Assembly: GCA_037893245.1 (NCBI GenBank)
Contig: JBAIAA010000446.1
Span: forward strand, 434,001-498,000
DNA: 64,000 bases
Reading direction: 5' to 3'
Origin: Crossaster papposus
Taxonomy: Eukaryota > Echinodermata > Asteroidea > Velatida > Solasteridae
Shown here in pieces: positions 24,669-40,921 of the stretch. Made by a program: the position numbers and the translations under genes. Positions within the stretch are counted from its first letter, which is position 1. Each line of letters starts with the position of its first letter. Below the pieces are notes generated by a model. That model made no database searches and was not told where the DNA came from. It worked only from the letters and a program-made list of their open reading frames with translations.

Positions 24669-25309
24669 TAGGATGTCTTGCAAACTACACTAACTATTTC
24701 ATTGATTCCTAGTGAAAGCAAATATCTACTAGTATATCACACGTTTTCCTATGTGTAGTTTCTTGCTACAAGCTGACCAATGTTTCCCCTTTAAAACAAC
24801 AAAGTCTATTTAGTAGTACCTTGACAAAGCCACATAATTTAAAATAGTAAAAATAGCTGACATTCTTAATGACTTTAAACAAGTTTCTTTTAACATACAT
24901 TTGATTTATAATACACTTAAAATAAAAAAAGTTTTACTGTCTTGTTACGAGATCATTTTATCAAAGTATCGTTATTCTGACAAGCTTCAAAGTCAAACAA
25001 GTCACAAATGATTCATTGCACACAAGAATAATTATTGTGCAAAGCGACAGAAATCAACGCAAACATGTCTCAAAATTTGCAAGCGTGGCACATTTTCCAC
25101 ACAGACGATTACATTAACTGACGACAGGCAAATGTACATGCGCTTTCCCTATTTTTTTTTATCAATTCCATTTACCGGTACAAAGCCTGTACAGAATATT
25201 AATCCATCAATTTCAATACAAATTGTACAATGTTTAGACATCAGATGCGCATGCAGGTTTGCTGTTGTTGCTGTTCAGTGTGTTACTTCTTGTACAGTAG
25301 CTGGTATTA

Positions 25310-25770
25310 GCTAAAATGATAATCTCCTGGATGCCAAGACTACATCAGGTTAACCCTAACCCACCCTGATAATCTCCTGGATGCCAAGACTACATCAGGT
25401 TAACCATAACCACCCTGAGTCCATCAAAATCCATTTCCTGTTTTGGAGGATTTTAGCGGATTCAGGATACCTCCATTTTGAACAACTGGAGGAGTGTGAT
25501 GGATTGAGGATTTTAAGCCTAGCGTTACTGCAGGAGTTTGATGGATTCAGGATACAGAAATTCAGGTGATGGACTGTGATGGACTCTATAGAGAAACGCA
25601 CTGCAATTTTTTTGTATGCCACCTAGGTATCCTGAATCCGTCACAGTCCATCAAACTTTTGCTGGTGGAGTCTGATGGACTCAGGACACCAGCAGTTTTT
25701 GCAAACCAAAATTGGTGGACTGTGGCAGATTCAGGATACTTTCTAGTAAAAGCCGTGAGGGAGTTAGGGT
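25310..25770. repeat. Patch of direct and inverted short repeats
   Basis: A ~60-bp direct duplication (GATAATCTCCTGGATGCCAA, ACTACATCAGGTTAACC) at 25318-25360 and 25368-25410 is followed by many scattered TCAGGATAC, GATTCAGGATAC, GATGGACTGTGATGG and reverse AGTCCATCAAA motifs. No coding potential is evident. The origin may be nested duplications of a hairpin-forming motif. Confidence 0.55.
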
Positions 25771-26244
25771 TAAACTAGCCTTTGGGCAGAAATGATGGGC
25801 AGAAATGGGCAGAAATGACATGTCCATTCTACCCTAAATATCAGTTTGTCTATGGCGTTTTTTCAGAGCAATGACGATGCCATACACAAAATGATTTGGA
25901 AATAGTCTTATTTAAGCCCAGTTCACATGGTTTATACTCTGCCGTCACAGCAAGTTTTCGTGCAGAGAATTTTGCAAAAGTTGAACACATTTCAACTCGA
26001 GCAAATTTTCACAGCGAATGCTTTGTGTTGTCAAATTCATATCGCATTCGTTTCTTTGTCAAGAATGAACCATCCTTCAGTGAGTTTTGGAACACCGGGT
26101 AATACTTAGACATGAAATGGAAAAGCAGCATTTCCAAGTTTATAAAATTAAGACAAAACCTTTCCAAGAACATAACTCGTATTTGACAATTTATTTTACT
26201 GCATATTCCATCTTTCTCTTAATCGCGAAAAAGGAAGCATTCTC

Positions 26245-26312
26245 ACCATTATCAATTGATGGCAGATGGTTGGTTCCCTGTACTGGTCACTTGTGTTAAC
26301 GAAGAACTCCTC
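26245..26312 (-). pseudogene. Duplicate of the kinase C-terminal coding end, downstream of the stop
   Basis: Read on the minus strand, this block repeats EFFVNT-DQYREP of the last exon, just after the true stop at 26320. It differs by a few substitutions and an insertion that shifts the frame. It lies in the 3'UTR and is not translated, but it shows a recent ~70-bp tandem duplication of the regulatory tail. Confidence 0.8.
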
Positions 26313-26319
26313 ACCATTC

Positions 26320-31078
<4,759 letters not shown>

Positions 31079-32330
31079 GAGGAATTATCTTCCGTCTTTT
31101 CTATGGAAACATGTAAACATTGGATAGAATAATTGACGTTTCCTGTCAAAATATTATTCGTGTCTTGGAGAGTCACAACAAGGAAGTGTCCTTATTCTGT
31201 TAAGAATTTCCGATTGTGATAAATGCATATGATATGCACGTCGAAGAGGTCAACCGTATTACGCCTAATCGCACAGCATGACTCACAAGAAAATAACTCC
31301 ATAAAAAAATTGTCTCCAAATAAATCCCTGATCTTTTATGATTTGTTGTTGTTAACTGTGCTACTATTCTTTATCTTGTTGTAATTATTACATTGATGTC
31401 GATATTTTAATTCTACAAATGGCGTGATTTCTAAAGTTTAACATGATGTCATCGCGCGGATGCATATGACCTCACTTTGCTCTTGTTATTGACCTGCCCT
31501 TATTAAGGGTGTGTGCCGAAAAGGAATAGTCGAAATATTAAAAGGGTGCTATTGTTAGGAAGTGAATTACCCAACCGAGTTACGTACGCGAATCACATCA
31601 ACCAGCCGATAATATCTGCAGGTTAATTTAATAGATAACTAATTAATCGCCTTGTAATCGCAAAAGTATCGGCGCGCGTGACGCGGGCTTAATTTTAACT
31701 TGTGACGACGCGCGAAATTTAACTGTTTGGGCCGTTTATATATTATGCATAACGAGTTTATACAGTTACGTTCCGTGGTTATGTAATACAAAACGTCCCA
31801 ATAAAAATAAAAATGGGTCATATTTGTCAGAGAAAGAGGGAGTGCCATTTGTAAAATGGCTGCAAACAGGTTTGGGAAGTAGTCACTTTTCGGGAGGCGA
31901 GTTTGTTTTGGTATAAATGTTTGAAAAAGAAACAGAAAGATGAAGGGTCAAACAATAATTCAACATTTGTTTGACTGAAACCCCAGTGATGTCGGCTTGC
32001 TTTTGGCGTGTTAATCTGAGTGGCCCTGAACTTTGTTGATTTTACACCGTTTTCAAGTGGCTTGAATTAGTGTAGCTTTCCCAAACTAGATTTTGTATAA
32101 TATAGTGCGCCTAGTGGCGATTGCAATGTAAATACTCCTGAATAAACCGTCTTATGACTTTCTCAATTCACCCCTTTCTCTAGCCTATGTCTCTGCCACT
32201 GCAAATGTAACCCGGTCACATACGGCACGAAGGGCAAAAACGACACACAAAATTAGGAAATAAATGCATCATAAGAGCATAGAAAAAACGGCAAGAACAT
32301 CCAATGGACGTTCTCCCGGCCGCGATAATT
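31079..32330 (-). promoter_or_regulatory. Upstream region of the Src-family kinase
   Basis: Immediately upstream of the minus-strand start codon. A CpG-richer patch at about 31655-31735 (GGCGCGCGTGACGCGGGC) in AT-rich DNA is a candidate promoter. AAAATGGCTGC at 31853 resembles a YY1 site. No exon or TSS could be fixed, and the region between this patch and 32330 shows no other feature. Confidence 0.35.
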
Positions 32331-32600
32331 TTTTTCTGCAGGTAGGTTGGTACATTAGCCAATCAGAACACAGATGATGTTGACGTCATCGATGATGTTA
32401 GAGTTGTCTGGGACAAATTAACCCTAACCCCTAACCATAGAGAAAATTCCTTTTTCTATGCCCTAACCCCTAACCCCTAACCCTAGTCAGATCCCAGACA
32501 ACTCTAACATCATCGATGACGTCAACACCATCTGTGTTCTGATTGGCTAATAAATGTACACTATGTACTAACCTACCTGTAGATCAAATTATCGCCTCCC
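32331..32600. mobile_element. Foldback element with ~85-bp arms and telomere-like loop
   Basis: The left arm (GCAGGTAGGTTGGTACATTA, GCCAATCAGAACACAGATG, GTTGACGTCATCGATGATG, TTAGAGTTGTCTGGGA) is matched in reverse complement at about 32492-32590, where an extra ~12 bp lies within the arm. The loop (32415-32490) holds repeats of CCCTAACCCCTAACC. CCGGCCGCG occurs outside both arms. It is noncoding and intergenic. Confidence 0.85.
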
Positions 32601-32825
32601 GGCCGCGTCCCAGTCACAAATACCCCTTCTCCGTCTGCAAATACTTGCACCACATAGCTAAGAAAACTTATCTTTCTGAAATGTAGTTAATGACTTAAAA
32701 GGAGCCTTATTACAATAACAAAATACCATTGAAACTTGCTCTCTGGCGAGGGCTCTGGTCACTGTCTAGACAGGTTTAGAAAAAGTTCACTTCAAACAAT
32801 AACTTTGAACACGCGCTTACTAAAT

Positions 32826-33492
32826 CAGGCGCGGATCCAGGGGTGGGCCGCGGGGGCACGTGCCCCCCGGGTAAAATGAGTTAAATAAAATAAAAAATGG
32901 GGGGTTGGGGAAAAGAGGGGAGGTGGAGAAAAGGAGGGGAGGAGGATCGGATCGGAGGATCTGCTGTCTAATTCTTGGCATATTAATATAATACTGACTA
33001 AAAAGAGTTATCAATCCATGGAACCCCAGATGGCGACCCACACCCGTTCAAATTGTCCATGCACATGAAGCCCTCTCAGGGTCTCTACTCGCAGCGGGAG
33101 AGCGAGGCCAAACGGACATTGGTGTTATCCGCAGAGGACAACCTGAACCCGCCTGGCGCGCATCTAGCCACTCGTTGGTATCACCATGGAGCTATAGCTC
33201 CATGGTATCACTGGCTCCGTTAACCTCGGATACTCGGACTACCTGGCAGTGGCATCGAGGTTCGATAAATAATCCCGCGCCTGGTGGACATGTGGCCATT
33301 GAATTGGTAATGTCCCCTCCCTCCATTTACCATTTTATTGCAGTATATCTGGATGAATGTTTATGTTGTTAACTACCTTGTGTAAGAATGTTAGTTGGTT
33401 GGTTGTTATAGCGACAGTTTTGCTATAAATATTTATATATATTCTCGCATGTTCCAGTTTTGGGTGTGGCCCACATTCATATATAAACTTTA
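32826..33492 (+). mobile_element. hAT-like non-autonomous element, left copy (3' end lost)
   Basis: Begins CAGGCGCGGATCCAGGGG, a terminus typical of hAT elements, and matches 38647-39300 throughout (GGGCACGTGCCCCCCGGG; CCACACCCGTTCAAATT; AACCTGAACCCGCCTGGCGC). The right terminus is absent: beyond 33492 the sequence runs into AT-rich DNA and a second degenerate copy of GGGGTGTGCCCCACATTCAT (about 33690). A perfect 24-bp palindrome lies at 33183-33206. Confidence 0.75.
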
Positions 33493-34229
33493 ATAATATA
33501 TTTATAATATATTTATAATCTGCATAATTCCCCTTTTTATCTCCATATAATCTTAAAAACTTTTGCTAAAAAATCAGAGGAAATACGCCAGGAATCGCCT
33601 CAGATTGCACTACAAAGCATATAGAATCAAACATTTTCCGGACCCCACGCCGTTAAAGTTTTCGCGCAACGCGCTCACATTTTCCAATTTGGGGTGTGCC
33701 CCACATTCATCAATAAATGTACAGATGTATATGTATTATATCTTTATATATATATATTCTCCATAATATTAATTACTAAAAAAAATGAATGGCAATAAAA
33801 ACTTACTTGGTAAAAAGTACAGCAGCTTTGGGTAGTATAATGCAATTTTAGAAACTTTTCACTTTGAAGTACTGCGGTTATGGAAAAAAGATATAACTTT
33901 TTATCCCAACAAAATTGAATCTGAGAAGCGTTACTGCAGTGACGTTTCTCAGACTGTGTATTCCAATGCAGATTATTCTTTCTGCGTGGACATAACCGCT
34001 CTAGATTTTCGGCAATATCTCAAATTGCTACCACCTTTTTAAATGAAATGTTGACAGGTTAGTTGTATGGTATATATCTATAACTATATATGATTGAAAC
34101 AATTCATCCATGCTTTAACCAACGTGTTGGTTAAAGCACAACCAATGCGTTGGTTGTCCGTCAACCAGTCATATGGAATTTTGTGTTTATACGGCAGCTT
34201 TTCATGACTCTGGTAGTGTGTAGATATAT
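33493..34229. other. AT-rich spacer before the tRNA-like array
   Basis: No gene is seen. Contains a partial repeat of the hAT-like 3' region (about 33640-33715), TA-rich runs and a near-palindrome GCTTTAACCAACG-TGTTGGTTAAAGC (34112-34137). Confidence 0.4.
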
Positions 34230-37200
34230 CAGACGGAGTTCATTCGTTGAAGTTAACGATATGCGGTACTCTGATGGATAATGTACCCGCTTCCTTGTCC
34301 GATGGTTGTGGGTTTTGAATCCTCCGTGTTTTTAAAAATATTTCTTTTGTATTTTTTGTTATTATCTTTTTCTACTTTGTGGTTTTGTTGGATTTTGTAC
34401 GAAGGGAAAATAAAGCCCAATAAACTGACGCGGAAGTTAATGTGGATGAATTTATGGACCAAATGAATATGGAATTTTGTGTATATACGGCAGCTTTTCA
34501 AGACTCTGGTAGTGTGTAGATATCAGACGGAGATCATTGGATTAAGTTGACGATATGCCGTACTCTGATGGATAATGTACCAGCCTCATTGTCCACAGGT
34601 TGTGCGTTCTAATCCTCAGTATTTTTGTTTTTGTATTTTTCTTGTATTTTTTGTTATTTTCTTTTTCTACTTTGTGGTTTTGTTGGATTTTGTACGAAGG
34701 GAAAATAAAGCCCAATAAACTGACGCGGAAGTTAATGTGGATGAATTTATGGACCAAATGAATATGGAATTTTGTGTATATACGGCAGCTTTTCAAGACT
34801 CTGGTAGTGTGTAGATATCAGACGGAGTTCATTGGATTAAGTTAACGATATGCGGTACTCTGAGGGATAATGTACCAGCCTCATTGTCCACAGGTTGTGC
34901 GTTCGAATCCTCAGTATTTTTGTTTTTGTATTTTGTTTTTGTATTTTTTGTTATTTTCTTTTTCTACTTTGTGGTTTTGTTGGATTTTGTACGAAGGGAA
35001 AATAAAGCCCAATAAACTGACGCGAAAGTAAATGTGGATGAATTTATGGATCTAATGTGTATGAAGTTTTGTGTTCAGTCTGTTGTTAAACGTTGCATAC
35101 GTTGTGCATTACTGTAAATCGGTCGTAAATAGTTTTACAATTATTGGCAGCTTTCCATGACTCTGGAAGTGTGTAGATATCAGACGGAGTTCATTGGATT
35201 AAGTTAACTATATGCGGTACTCTGATGGATAATGTACCAGCCTCCATGTCCAATGGTTGTGCGTTCTAATCCTCAGTATTTTTGTTTTTGTATTTTATTT
35301 GTATTTTTTGTTATTTTCTTTTTCTACTTTGTGGTTTTGTTGGATTTTGTACGAAGGGAAAATAAAGCCCAATAAACTGACGCGGAAGTTAATGTGGATG
35401 AATTGATGGACCAAATGAATATGGAATTTGGTGTATATACGGCAGCTTTTCAAGACTCTTGTAGTGTGTAGATATCAGACGGAGTTCATTGGATTAAGTT
35501 GACGATATGCGGTACTCTGATGGATAATGTACCAGCCTCATTGTCCACAGGTTGTGCGTTCGAATCCTCAGTATTTTTGTTTTTGTATTTTTCTTGTATT
35601 TTTTGTTATTTTATTTTTCTACTTTGTGGTTTTGTTGGATTTTGTATGAAGGGAAAATAAAGCCCAATAAACTGACGCGGAAGTTAATGTGGATGAATTT
35701 ATGGACCAAATGAATATGGAATTTTGTGTATATACGGCAGCTTTTCAAGACTCTGGTAGTGTGTAGATATTAGACGGAGTTCATTGGATTAAGTTAACGA
35801 TATGCGGTACTCTGATGGATAATGTACCCGCTTCCTTGTCCCATGCTTGTGGGTTCGAATCCTCCGTATTTTTTTAAATATTTTTATTTTTTATTTTTTG
35901 TTATTTTCTTTTTCTACTTTGTGGTTTTGTTGGATTTTGTACGAAGGGAAAATAAAGCCCAATAAACTGACGCGAAAGTAAATGTGGATGAATTTATGGA
36001 TCTAATGTGTATGAAGTTTTGTGTTCAGTTGTTAAACGTTGCATACGTTGTGCATTACTGTAAATCGGTCGTAAATAGTTTTACAATTATTGGCAGCTTT
36101 TCATGACTCTGGAAGTGTGTAGATATCAGACGGAGTTCATTGGATTAAGTTAACGATATGCGGTACTCTGATGGATAATGTACCAGCCTCCATGTCCAAT
36201 GGTTGTGCGTTCTAATCCTCAGTATTTTTGTTTTTGTATTTTTTTTGTATTTTTTGTTATTTTCTTTTTCTACTTTGTGGTTTTGTTGGATTTTGTACGA
36301 AGGGAAAATAAAGCCCAATAAACTGACGCGGAAGTTAATGTGGATGAATTTATGGACCAAATGAATATGGAATTTTGTGTATATACGGCAGCTTTTCAAG
36401 ACTCTGGTAGTGTGTAGATATCAGACGGAGTTCATTGGATTAAGATAACGATATGCATGTTTTATAATGTACCAGCCTCATTGTCCACAGGTTGTGCGTT
36501 CGAATCCTCAGTATTTTTGTTTTTGTATTTTTCTTGTATTTTTTGTTATTTTATTTTTCTACTTTGTGGTTTTGTTGGATTTTGTACGAAGGGAAAATAA
36601 AGCCCAATAAACTGACGCGAAAGTAAATGTGGATGAATTTATGGATCTAATGTGTATGAAGTTTTGTGTTCAGTCTGTTGTTAAACGTTGCATACGTTGT
36701 GCATTACTGTAAATCGGTCGTAAATAGTTTTACAATTATTGGCAGCTTTCCATGACTCTGGAAGTGTGTAGATATACGAGTTCATTGGATTAAGTTAACT
36801 ATATGCGGTACTCTGATGGATAATGTACCAGCCTCCATGTCCAATGGTTGTGCGTTCTAATCCTCAGTATTTTTGTTTTTGTATTTTATTTGTATTTTTT
36901 GTTATTTTCTTTTTCTACTTTGTGGTTTTGTTGGATTTTGTACGAAGGGAAAATAAAGCCCATTAAACTGACGCGGAAGTTAATGTGGATGAATTGATGG
37001 ACCAAATGAATATGGAATTTGGTGTATATACGGCAGCTTTTCAAGACTCTTGTAGTGTGTAGATATCAGACGGAGTTCATTGGATTAAGTTAACGATATG
37101 CGGTACTCTGATGGATAATGTACCAGCCTCATTGTCCACAGGTTGTGCGTTCGAATCCCCAGTATTTTTGTTTTTGTATTTTTCTTGTATTTTTTGTTAT

Positions 37201-38640
37201 TTTATTTTTCTACTTTGTGGTTTTGTTGGATTTTGTATGAAGGGAAAATAAAGCCCAATAAACTGACGCGGAAGTTAATGTGGATGAATTTATGGACCAA
37301 ATGAATATGGAATTTTGTGTATATACGGCAGCTTTTCAAGACTCTGGTAGTGTGTAGATATCAGACGGAGTTCATTGGATTAAGTTAACGATATGCGGTA
37401 CTCTGATGGATAATGTACCAGCCTCATTGTCCACATGTTGTGCGTTCGAATCCTCAGTATTTTTGTTTTTGTATTTTTCTTGTATTTTTCTTGTATTTTC
37501 TTTTTCTACTTTGTGGTTTTGTTATGGAATTTTGTGTTTATACGGCAGCTTTTCATGACTCCGGTAGTGTGTAGATATCAGACGGAGTTCATTCGTTAAA
37601 GTTAACGATATGCGGTACTCTGATGGATAATGTACCCGCTTCCTTGTCCCATGCTTGTGGGTTCGAATCCTCCGTATTTTTTTAAATATTTTTATTTTTT
37701 ATTTTGTGTTATTTTCTTTTTCTACTTTGTGGTTTTGTTGGATTTTGTACGAAGGGAAAATAAAGCCCAATAAACTGACGCAAAAGTAAATGTGGATGAA
37801 TTTATGGATCTAATGTGTATGAAGTTTTGTGTTCAGTTGTTAAACGTTGCATACGTTGTGCATTACTGTAAATCGGTCGTAAATAGTTTTACAATTATTG
37901 GCAGCTTTTCATGACTCTGGAAGTGTGTAGATATCAGACGGAGTTCATTGGATTAAGTTAACGATATGCGGTACTCTGATGGATAATGTACCAGCCTCCA
38001 TGTCCAATGGTTGTTGGTTCGAATCCTCAGTATTTTTGTTTTTGTATTTTTCTTGTATTTTTTGTTATTTTCTTTTTCTACTTTGTGGTTTTGTTGGATT
38101 TTGTACGAAGGGAAAATAAAGCCCAATAAACTGACGCGGAAGTTAATGTGGATGAATTTATGGACCAAATGAATATGGAATTTGGTGTATATACGGCAGC
38201 TTTTCAAGACTCTGGTATTGTGTAGATATCAGACGGAGTTCATTGGATTAAGTTAACGATATGCGGTACTCTGATGGATAATGTACCAGCCTCATTGTCC
38301 ACAGGTTGTGTGTTCGAATCCTCAGTATTTTTGTTTTTGTATTTTTTTTGTATTTGTTGTTATTTTCTTTTCCTACTTTGTGGTTTTGTTGGATTTTGTA
38401 CAAAGGGAAAATAAAAGATGGGTCACAGACTATTCGATGGTAAGCGTTGAGCGCCCATCATTAATACATAACAGTCAGGTTACCAACCGTGTAGTACGTG
38501 TAGTGACCAGTATTACTACTCAGCACGACCATCCAAATTATTCCCCCCAAATGATGCACCATATGTGGATTTTGTACGAAGGGAAAATAAAGCCCAATAA
38601 ACTGACGCGGAAGTAAATGTGGATGAATTTATGGATCTAA
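34230..38640 (+). repeat. Tandem array of ~300-360-bp tRNA-like units (about 14 copies)
   Basis: Each unit has a head with GGTACTCTGATGGATAATGT (A-box-like, pairing GGTAC with GTACC) and, ~25 bp on, GGTTGTGGGTTCGAATCC (B box). A T-rich stretch that would stop RNA polymerase III follows, then a conserved body (TTTGTGGTTTTGTTGGATTT, ACGAAGGGAAAATAAAGCCC, AATAAACTGACGCGGAAG). Longer units carry an extra segment (TTGTTAAACGTTGCATACG). Heads begin near 34264, 34560, 34854, 35216, 35511, 35806, 36162, 36806, 37100, 37397, 37614, 37969 and 38264, with one truncated near 36450. The last unit is interrupted at 38417-38565 by unrelated sequence. Short minus-strand reading frames here are repeat artefacts. 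Confidence 0.9.
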
Positions 38641-38646
38641 ATGTGC

Positions 38647-39349
38647 AGGCGCGGATCCAGGGGTGGGCCGCGGGGGCACGTGCCCCCCGGGTAAAATGAG
38701 TTAAAAATAAAATAAAAATGGGGGGTGGGGGAAAAGAGGGGAGGTGGAGAAAAGGAAGGGAGGAGGATCGGATTGGAGGATCTGCTGTCTAATTCTTGGC
38801 ATATTAATATAAAACTGACTAAAAAGAGTTATCAATCCATGGAACCCCAGATGGCGACCCACACCCGTTCAAATTCTCCATGTACATGAAGCCCTCTCAG
38901 GGTCTCTACTCGCAGCGGGAGACTAAGGCCAGACGGACATCCACAGAGGACAACCTGAACCCGCCTGGCGCGCATCTAGCCGCTCGTTGGTATCACCATG
39001 GAGCTATAGCTCCATGGTATCACTGGCTCCGTTAACCTCGGATACTCGGACTACCTGGCAGTGGCATCGAGGTTCTAGAAATAATCCCGCGCCTGGTGGA
39101 CATGTGGCCATTGAATTGGCAGTAATGTCCCCTCCCGCCAATTACCATTTTATTGCAGTATAATCTGGATGAATGTTTATGTTGTTAACTACCTTGTGTA
39201 AGAATGTTAGTTGGTTGGTTGTTAGCGACAGTTTTGCTATACATATTTATATATATTCTCGCATGTTCCAGTTTTGGGTGTGGCCCACATTCATATATAA
39301 ACTTTCGTTGTGCCCCCCGTCTAAATAAATCCTAGATCCGCGCCTGTAA
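38647..39349 (+). mobile_element. hAT-like non-autonomous element, complete copy
   Basis: Termini are inverted: CAGGCGCGGATCCAGG at the left and CCTAGATCCGCGCCTG at the right. The flanks TAAATGTG and TAAATGGC agree at 6 of 8 positions, compatible with an 8-bp hAT target duplication. About 700 bp, with no transposase frame. It shares most of its length with 32826-33492 in the same orientation; the two copies bracket the tRNA-like array. The 24-bp palindrome recurs at 38995-39018. Confidence 0.8.
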
Positions 39350-40921
39350 ATGGCTATTCTTTAGCCTCCACAAAGCAATATATCGGACGGAGAGACGCCC
39401 CAACTTTGTCTTAATTGTCCTAAGGGTGCTATTTTTGTAGAATTTATATTAAAAGTGTACACAAGATTTGAATAAACAGAATGCTTAGATATATTGCGCT
39501 AAATTTAAATTAATGCCCAAATGTAATAAAATATGTGTTATTAGGATTTCCATTTCCTTTTTTTATTTGCAGACACCTTTAGCTGTCTATTTTTTTATAC
39601 ATCGTAAATTTAGAGGATTTCCCAAGATATGTTTCGTACTAAAAAATAATCTACACTGCAAGAACACTGAACACTTTTGACGGTCACAACCCCTTCTGTT
39701 TCCTGATTTCTTTAATATTATTGTGACCAAACCACTCGGATGGTTACACCTGTCTTGACCCCCCTTGTAGTACTTCAGTTTCAACGTCACCTTGTGCCCC
39801 TATGGTAACAAGTCCCATAGACATCAGTGGTTTTTTTTTCAAATCAAATAAGTTAAGAAGGCCTAATTGATCTTCAGAGACATTCTCACGACTTCGCAAA
39901 CGATTGAGGGGGTATCACGCACGAGGGGCCGTTATTATTTTAACGTTGAGGGCGCTGTGCATAATTAAAAGTGATTAAGAAGATGATTCACGGCAGTTTA
40001 AATATTCTTAATCTTCCTTCTTATTCCTCCATGAGCTAATTTACATTTTCCAATATTCCATTTTAAGATAAAAGTAAAGTTACTAAATTAATTCAACAAA
40101 CGCCTGTGTTTTGGTACTTCAAAAAAGCGTCTAACGGCGCTTCACAGCACTGCGCCGAAGTCCAAAAGAGGGCGCCAACGTAAACGCGGATGTCATCATC
40201 ATGCCATCATTAATGTTCCGGTGTAGGAGTTACTTCAATGTTCCACTGCACAGTAAGTAAAGAATATTTAATCATGTTAATTAGGAACTGAAGCCTGGCT
40301 GTGTCGAAGGAAAATTCACCAAAATGAAGAGAAAAATATGCTCGTTTTATTGATGTTATACAATATAAAACCTGCGTGACTTTTGATCAAGTTAACTTTT
40401 ATTTTGCGACTGCGAGAAACTTTTAAAGTAACACGGACGAGGACATTTCTTTCTTTTCTTTTTTCGTGCAAAAGTTTGGTTTAGTTATTTGTTTAACCAT
40501 GCTTTCTGGTGATACCAAATTCGGTGTATTTTTAAATCAAGAAAATGGACTTTGAAAAATTGTGAAGCCAAAGGTAATTTATTTTGAGTCAAAACTTAAC
40601 ATTTTCTTTTTTAAAAACCTGGTTAAGCATTATTTCTAGGCTAGCCTAGGGTTTAGCGAGCTGGGACGATTGATTTTAGAGAACTTGGAGTCTTGATGTT
40701 AGAGTTCTTAAATTTCAAGATCAAAGATCTTTTAAGAAGTTAAGATGCGTCTATCCCTTGAATTCTTACCAGTGTTTGTTTTTTTGTTTGTTTGTTTAAA
40801 AAAAAATCTTCAAAGTTCTATTCTATTTTTTTTTTATTATTTAGTGATGTGACTTTTGTTTATTTTTTGTTTTTGTTTTTTTTCCAGAGGAATACCTAAG
40901 TGACTGTTCAAAAACAAAACA
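39350..40921 (+). promoter_or_regulatory. GCKR upstream and 5'UTR region
   Basis: No protein-coding exon is visible. A GC-richer patch at about 40125-40200 (CGTCTAACGGCGC, ACTGCGCCGAAGTCC, GAGGGCGCC) is a possible promoter. The start-codon exon begins at 40888 after TTTTTTTCCAG, so at least one upstream 5'UTR exon must exist, but its position is not certain. Confidence 0.4.

Larger units (their letters stand above)
19947..26319 (-). other. Noncoding 3' flank / possible long 3'UTR of the Src-family kinase
   Basis: About 6.3 kb of AT-rich DNA without exon-like segments on either strand. It may be a long 3'UTR of the minus-strand kinase: several reverse AATAAA motifs occur, for example at 20460-20465, but none is decisive. 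It holds a SINE (23355-23590), a foldback element (24315-24668), a patch of short repeats (25310-25770) and a segment (20375-20640) similar to 59065-59320. Confidence 0.4.

Noticed and set aside
32405-32490. True interstitial telomere
   Set aside because: Only a few irregular CCCTAACC units, confined to the loop of a foldback element.
34253-38207. Repeated minus-strand frames of 82-84 codons
   Set aside because: They recur only because the tandem unit recurs, contain low-complexity KENNKKYKK, and match no known family.
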